Assembly: GCF_027580225.2 (NCBI RefSeq) | Contig: NC_073358.2 | Span: forward strand, 47,702,001 to 47,766,000 | Source: Misgurnus anguillicaudatus | Taxonomy: Eukaryota > Chordata > Actinopteri > Cypriniformes > Cobitidae | DNA length: 64,000 nucleotides | Direction: 5' to 3' | Part shown: positions 57,886-64,000 of the stretch, piece after piece | Layout: every line of letters starts with the position of its first letter | Numbering within the stretch: the first letter of the stretch is position 1 | Program-made: the position numbers and the translations under genes | The notes under the pieces: model-generated | What the model was told of the DNA's origin: nothing | Seen by the model: the letters and a program-made list of their open reading frames with translations, nothing else | Database searches by the model: none

Positions 57886-59116
57886 ATAGGTGCAGATATG
57901 TTTACATTTGGTATTAATGTACTTTGAGATACAAAAAAAAAAAAACGTAAACTAAAACAAACACTGATCACCATAATGATGACTTTAAATGAAACAGATA
58001 CATCTAAACTTAAGAAAATAACTCTACAAGTAAGATGTAAAATGCAATTTTAGGTTTTAAACAGAGATTAAAACTTAAGATTGGACAATATACACACTCA
58101 ACAGTGTTCATTTAACTCTGGGAATTTTGCTGTGTCCTTTCTCAAATTTACACCTCCTCTCACTTCTTTACTAGCTAACTCCTCAAAGTCACCCGGACAT
58201 CTGCATCATATATCCCAAACACCTGTTAATGATTAGGCGCTGCACCTGTCGGACGAATCACCCCGACACCTCCATCTCATCAGGAGTGCTGCTTCTGTTG
58301 CCCTGTGAAGCATCTCATTAGCGTTGGGTCAAAATCCTGCCCGTCATTCGCCCGGCAATGTTGGCACCGAGCCACACCACCGATCCCTCTCCCCTCATAC
58401 TGTTTGTTTCCTTCGGGTTAGAAATTTAAAAACAAGCTTTTGTCGGCTTAGCAGAGGATTCGGTTTTGTATCAGGCTGTTGGATATCTCACAGATCGGTG
58501 ATGCACAGACCTCTGTGTAGATCTGACCGCACCTGAACGCCCCACAGCAACCCGTTGGATGAGTCTATTTGGATCAATGTGAACGGTTTAGGATGTAGTT
58601 TGGGGCTGAATGAAGTATTCTTTGCTATCTAAAAGCTCTTTGTATTCCAGCTATGTTGCAGAAAGGATAAGACGCTTTACTAATGAGGGCTTGGGACTGA
58701 TACATCAGGATTCTTCACAGATTAAAGACAAAAAAGGCAGTGCTGGCTGGGCACACTTGAGAGGAAAAGAAGGCAGGTTAGGAACTGCTTATGTATTAGA
58801 TATCTCCTCATTGTACCATTACGGCTATAGGATTATGAAATAGTACGGAAATATCACAGATAGTTCACACATTAAATGTAATTGAGTCTGTTTGCTTTGT
58901 ACGGTATTGATTTCAGATGAAAATAAAGGTGTTACAGAGAGCAAATAATGAAATAATAATCCAGTGAACTTTTGACCGAAGAAAACTCAATTACCTTGAT
59001 ACCTTTTTTTTAAAGTCAGGATATTGCACACCAAACAAGTTTAGTTCAGTTTAGTTTGAGATTAAACTGTAACTCAAACTTAGAAGTTTGAAGGTGTTAA
59101 TGTCCTTAAACAATCA
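57886..59116. other. Unassigned intergenic sequence
   Basis: Mostly apparently unique. Positions 58140-58560 have higher GC content and few repeats. The two short frames at 58324-58536 and 58610-58843 have no recognised domain. Confidence 0.45.
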
Positions 59117-59310
59117 TACAATGGTGGCCAAAATTATTAGAACACCACCTGACAGATCTAAAAATATATTGACTTTTCATTTGCCTCCAAAACATGATTT
59201 CGTTTCATAATGATGGTAAGTCATACTGTTTTATCTACTTTCAGTTTTAATATTTGGTATATCCACCTTTTGCAGCAATTACAGCAGCACATCTCTCTGG
59301 CAATAGCTGT
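59117..59310 (+). repeat. Possible Tc1-like element end
   Basis: The text caatggtggccaaaattatt, agaacacc followed by tttggtatatccacctttt and gcagcaattacagcagcaca is of the kind that begins some fish Tc1-like elements. Only a fragment is present. Confidence 0.35.
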
Positions 59311-60060
59311 GACCCAATTTAAAGGCTGGTTCCTTCGAATGACGTGTCCCTGAAAGCAGAATTCGCAGCATTCTGAGGATCAATAAATTGCGTCACCTGC
59401 TATACGCCACCACTACGCCTGTCAGCGGGAAACAATGGAGACGTTTCTGACTTATAAGAAAAAAAAACATGGCGCTGTCCAAGTGCTAAAACGTCTCTCC
59501 GCTCGTTTGTAAATTCTATATCTCTTGTTTGTTACAAATAAAGTATTTTTAGATTACAAACCTTTTCTTGGATATTTGCAAATTATTTTATTACATTACA
59601 ATGATTATGTAGGATATCAATACATTTTAAAAGGCAATTTAAAGCCTGCTATTTATACTTCCAGGACTGAAAGAAAACGGCTTTTAATGGTTTTAATAAT
59701 AATAAAATAATAATAAAAATAATAATAATAATTTAAATACAAATAAAAACAAAGCAATTTTTTAAGATTAATCTTAAACTGGTCTTCTTCCTCCGCTTAG
59801 TTTTTTTGTTTACAAATTCCGCTTTCTAAATGGAAATTAGGCATGGCACCAGGCACAACTTGCTTTTAAAGGGGATGAGAGCTGAGACTCTCATTGGTTT
59901 ATTGCACGTTACGCCCAAAACACTCCCATTACACATTACGAAAATAGGAACAACCCTTTTAGGCTGTGCGCTTTAGACAATGCGCTTAGATTGTTAAAAT
60001 AGGGCCCAAGGTCTGTTTGCACACACACAGAGCTACTGAACTAAACTGCTCTGAGAATCA
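59311..60060. repeat. Probable dispersed repeat
   Basis: The phrases ggcatggcaccaggcacaac, gagactctcattggtttatt and gcgctttagacaatgcgctt followed by aaaatagggccc are repeat-like, from memory of cyprinid sequence. The termini are not set. Confidence 0.35.
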
Positions 60061-60506
60061 GCCAATCAGAGCAGAGCTCAACATTATTATTCACGACCCT
60101 TTCAAATAAGGTAATAATCCTAGTGTTGTAAAAAACATTTCTAGATAAATTTTGCACTTCATAAAGCCACATATACCTTCTATATAGATATCAGAGAACA
60201 ATTTAACGTATATTGTATCAATGCATTATTTGGCACCTTTAATATAGCTTTGTGTGAGAAGCAGATGCAAGTCAAATAGTTTCAAAGATTTGTACCGCAA
60301 ACCATTAGGGCTTTTTTAGGCCTTTTCTTTGTCTGGGACCAAAAGATTTCAGATGGAAATTGCACAGAAAAGCCACTCCACCAGAAAGCCAGCTAACTGA
60401 AAACCAAGCTTAAGTCATCTTTTGTGACTGGATACCATTTGCAGGACAGTCTCTTCTATCTTTCACATGCGGTTTACATTTACATTCCTGTTGTGTTCCT
60501 GAAGCT

Positions 60507-60600
60507 CAGCATTGCGTTAGCAGCAAAAGGTTGTGGGTTTAAATCACATAGAAGACACAATAAAACAAAATGTATACTTTGAATGCACCGTATGTCACAT
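60507..60600 (+). repeat. tRNA-like SINE fragment, second copy
   Basis: Contains cagcattgcgttagcagc and ggttgtgggtttaaatc (B-box-like), then caaaatgtatactttgaatg. It matches 9941-10020 in order. Confidence 0.55.
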
Positions 60601-60786
60601 TGAAGAGTAACATCTAACAATGCAATGCAAACACTCTTATTCATAGTTACCCACACATGAAGTAGAAATGAACATGTTATCTTAGGAGCCAACGATAAAC
60701 AGTTATCAGAGCCACTTTACAAAAGGGAATAGTAATAGGAGTAAACAAAGGAGAGGGATTTTAAAGATACCACAATAATAGATTAA

Positions 60787-62286
60787 AGGGCGGTTTCCCT
60801 GACAGGGTTTCGATTAATCCAGGACTAGACCTTAGTTATATTAGGACATTTAAGTAGTTTTTACAAACAAACCTTACAAAAAACATTACTGGGTGCATCT
60901 TGAGATAAAACAATGGCACTGATATATGTTAAGATATACGATATACAAGATGTTTGGAAGACTATTGGAAATGTCAGTAAAACAACATCAGTGCCTAATA
61001 TTGCTGTGTTTGAACTAAACATGTAATAAATATTACTCCTCTCTTTAGAAATTTAAAGTAAACTAATAGAATCAATCAATATTTCACCAAACATGCACAG
61101 TTTTGAAACAAAAGCCCGAGGGATATTGTTTTGTGAAGTGCTTTCATGACGACCAGGCATTAGATTTTTCTCAGGGTCATATTTCATTTTACAGGTATGA
61201 ACTCTGAAGATTTTCCTTTTCATAACTCGTGACACAAATCAAAGCATTAGTGTCACTATAAGATTTTCTAAATAAAATAAAGGTCAAATACAAATGCTGG
61301 AGCCTTACCGTGGGTTCACACCAGCCGCGTTTGAGGCTTCAATTTCGCGTCTACCGTGTCTAGTTTGCCGCTTGAACATTATGGGGGGTTTCCCAGACAG
61401 GGCGTAAACCTAGTCCTAGACTAACTTAAATTTTAGTGTTGTCTTGACAGAAAAAACTTGCTCTGTCATACCTTAAAATATATCAGTGCGAGTGTTTATC
61501 TGAAGATGCACACAAGTAATGTTTATTTATAAATTATGCTTTTAAAAATGACTTAAAAATCCTAATTTAACTAAGGTCTAGTTCTTGCTTAAGCTAATCC
61601 CTGTCTGGGAAACCACCCCTTTGGGTTTACTCGCTTCATTCGCATGCGAAATTCTAGTCATCGAGATATTCATGTGGAAATTTGCATCGTGGGAGGGGCT
61701 TCTGCGACTGTAATCACATCCACACAAGATGCAAGCTCCTGATTGGTTAACGTGGCGGGTTTTCCGTCAAAGTTCAAAATTTTCAACTCGTGCATTTGTT
61801 GCGCAATTCGAGCAAACTAGACGCGCAAATAAGGCAGAATCGCGTCTACCGCGCTGTTCTAAACGCCTCATTCGTGCCGCGAGACCTCCAGACGTGCGTC
61901 AACGCGTCTTCACATTGACTTCACACTGAAATCACTGCCGCTTGATGCCTCTATCACGGCTGGTGTGAACGCAGCATAAGACCTTTTTAATGATGTATTG
62001 TTTGTTGTGTTAAGTTAAATATTTTACATTAAATAAGTAAACAATAATGATCAGCTACATTCGCCATGATCTTTGACCTGTAATTGGTTAAATGAAGACA
62101 GCTCAAATAAAGCAATAAACCCCAAGAAGCAGTGGGTTACCAGTGTATTTTTTAACAGCTAAGGGGCGTTGTTAGGCACGACGCTTCGCGTTTTAACCAA
62201 TCAGAATGAAGAACCAGAACTGCCCGTTTTATAACATGCATTTTAGTCTGGGACTAAAATAAATCTTGTCTGGGAATCCGCCCCTG
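60787..62286. mobile_element. TTAA-flanked inverted-repeat element with nested insertions
   Basis: The left end AGGGCGGTTTCCCTGACAGG and the right end TTGTCTGGGAATCCGCCCC are inverted repeats with TTAA outside (60783-60786, 62287-62290). Between them lie a repeat portion (61030-61305, resumed at 61980) and a nested palindromic element (61311-61977). Confidence 0.6.
61311..61977. mobile_element. Inverted-repeat element with CGTGGGTTCACACCAGCC ends
   Basis: The left end CCGTGGGTTCACACCAGCCG pairs with CGGCTGGTGTGAACGCAGC. It interrupts a repeat whose uninterrupted form is at 63575-63950, so its limits can be set by comparison. It itself holds a smaller MITE at 61383-61619 (GGGGGGTTTCCCAGACAGGG to CCCTGTCTGGGAAACCACCC). 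A relative is at 54987-55281. The 66-codon frame at 61729-61929 is in it. Confidence 0.7.
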
Positions 62287-62290
62287 TTAA

Positions 62291-64000
62291 CCCTCTTTCC
62301 ATTTTCTGAACCCCCCCACAAAAACTGTCATAGCCAAACTAAAATAGATACAGTTTATGAAGTCTTTGCACTAAAAGCATAAGTTTGGTCTCATTTAAAA
62401 GCAGACACTTGGAAGTTTATTAAGAGGTGAACATTAGTTACTGTCATAATGAAAAAAGTTGTTATAGAGAGCTTAAATTATAATTTTTTATAAACTCCAC
62501 CAAACATGTATGAAATATTGTTATGAAAATCTAAATGAAAATGGCCTTGGAGCAATCTAGAAATGCTCTGCAGATAAAGCCACAGGTCTGACCATGTTCT
62601 GTTTTAAATCTGAAGATGATACCTCTAAAACTCTGTATTTTATGAAATGTTTTTTAGACACATGTCATGTAAATTTATTTAGAGAAAACAGCAAAAATGC
62701 TAAGCTAATGTTTGTTTATTTATATCTCACAACATCCTTTCAGTTTATTGTCCTATTGCTCCGTGTTTTAAACAGACTCATTAAATAAGCATCCGGATGA
62801 GTCATTAACAACTTTTAATCCTGGATATGGCTGTCTAAATGTTTATTTTATTATTATTATTAATAATTACTCATACATTTTATTTAGTGTTTTATTTCCT
62901 CCTTTTGTCTCAATTCACTTTCTTTTTATTAAAGTCCTTTCTTACAAAAAGAAACTTACCTTAAAGAAGCTTTACAAGTCGAAATTATTCCTAGAAACAT
63001 ATATCTCATATCTCCAGACAGCAGCTGATGTTTACAGAACAGCTAGTACGTTAGCTTAGCATACCATCAAAACACTACAAATAAAAGCATTTATAATAAA
63101 ACTCACATTATAACATCAAAAGTCGAGTGCTTAAACAATCATGCGTGATCTGATGTGGCTTTGGATCATAAAATAAGACCGAAAATAAACAATTTTATGC
63201 TATTTCTGCTGTTAGCTTAGCATAGCATTATAATATATAGTACTGTTATGAAAATACCAGACATAGCGTTAAAAATACAGACAAACCATATATAATCTTA
63301 ATCGTGTTTATTGTCTCCATGGTTTTAAAACATCAAAACATCTTTATTTGCATGTTATTATAAAAACAGCGATCGCTCGTTGTAGGTCACTGTTCAAGTT
63401 CACGTCTGACTGACAGCTGCTGCTGCTGAGCTTTGACGTCAATTCTTTCTCAGAAAGTTTCATATTGATACTTTCTGACTTTAGCGCCCTCCGGCTTCAC
63501 GTATGAATGAGTGTGAATGACTGCACACTCAAACTTCCTCATATCGCCATGTTTGAAATAAAAATGGGTGAAATATTACCCCCCCTGCAGAAATTTGAAG
63601 TAAACATATAAAATTGAAGTAATATTTCTCCAAATATGCATACTTTGAATTAAAAGCCCAGATGGATGTTGTTTTATCGAGTGCTTTCATGACGATCACG
63701 GAGGAGTGTTTTTATCAATGAGTGCGGCTGAGGGTTATATTTCAAATTAAAGGTATGTACCGTTTTTCATTTTCATAACTCCTGACAAAAATGAAGAAAT
63801 TACTGTCACTAGGATTTTCAGATTAAAATAAAGGTCAAAAACTAAATCTTAAGTCAAAACACTTTTTAATGATGTATAGTTGTTTAATGTAAGTACATTT
63901 AAACTAACAGTAATTTAAATTATATAAATAAATAGCTCTTCAGTACATCCACGTCCTCGCGCAGGTTATCAAGTTTTAAACTAAATAAATACTCAAAATA
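62291..64000. repeat. Dispersed repeat running out of the window
   Basis: The stretch 63575-63845 repeats 61030-61290 in direct orientation (gaagtaaac, tgctttcatgacga, ttttcataactc-tgaca, aataaaggtcaaa). Text at 63410-63540 (tgacagctgctgctgctgag, tagcgccctccggcttcacg) is known to me from zebrafish repeats. The rest to the window end belongs to the same unit. Its right terminus is not visible. No coding domain was seen. Confidence 0.5.

Overview
This window looks like vertebrate, almost certainly teleost and probably cyprinid, nuclear DNA. It has a multi-exon gene with GT-AG introns, AT-rich spacers, long CA and TCTG microsatellites, tRNA-derived SINEs, hAT and Tc1 remnants, and a very dense set of inverted-repeat (foldback/MITE) elements of the kind common in zebrafish and carp genomes. 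No prokaryotic, viral or CRISPR feature was seen. Nearly all open frames longer than 60 codons lie inside repeats or intron sequence and are not genes.

The one recognisable gene is the 3' half of nf2 (merlin), on the + strand from the left edge to about 20.7 kb. Exons matching human NF2 exons 11 to 15 and 17 are present at 181-303, 3346-3462 plus 3559-3659, 4011-4116, 7817-7944, 10570-10733 and 19786-19836. They encode the long alpha-helical region, the linker with the S518-equivalent phosphosite, and the C-terminal tail ending FFQEL. The FERM domain (human exons 1-10) lies to the left of the window. Exon lengths match human exactly (123, 218, 106, 128 bp), except that the 218-bp exon 12 is split by a 96-bp intron. 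The join from exon 15 to the last exon is irregular: there is no phase-0 GT donor after the conserved Lys-Lys codons. Reading straight on gives a short KKLS tail and a stop. Whether this copy is nf2a or nf2b cannot be decided here.

The nf2 introns are filled with repeats: foldbacks at 447-3240, 5598-6345, 6576-7397 and 8365-9177, MITEs at 10036-10458 and 10921-11428, a 2.65-kb hAT-like composite holding a ~255-bp tandem array (14248-16900), and a nested foldback at 17878-19246.

From 20.7 kb to the right edge (43 kb) no convincing coding exon was found. This part holds nested transposons, a TCTG satellite (34.1-37.0 kb), two well-delimited hAT MITEs with 8-bp target duplications, a decayed BED-finger hAT element (52351-54607), a Tc1 transposase fragment (56261-56500), three SINE copies and stretches of apparently unique sequence. 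One isolated exon-like open segment lies at 23026-23152.

The most coherent unexplained pattern is that more than a dozen foldback or MITE elements from several sequence families all sit at TTAA. In two cases a related sequence supplies an apparent empty site with a single TTAA. This points to one TTAA-specific (piggyBac-like) transposition activity mobilising many unrelated palindromic elements.
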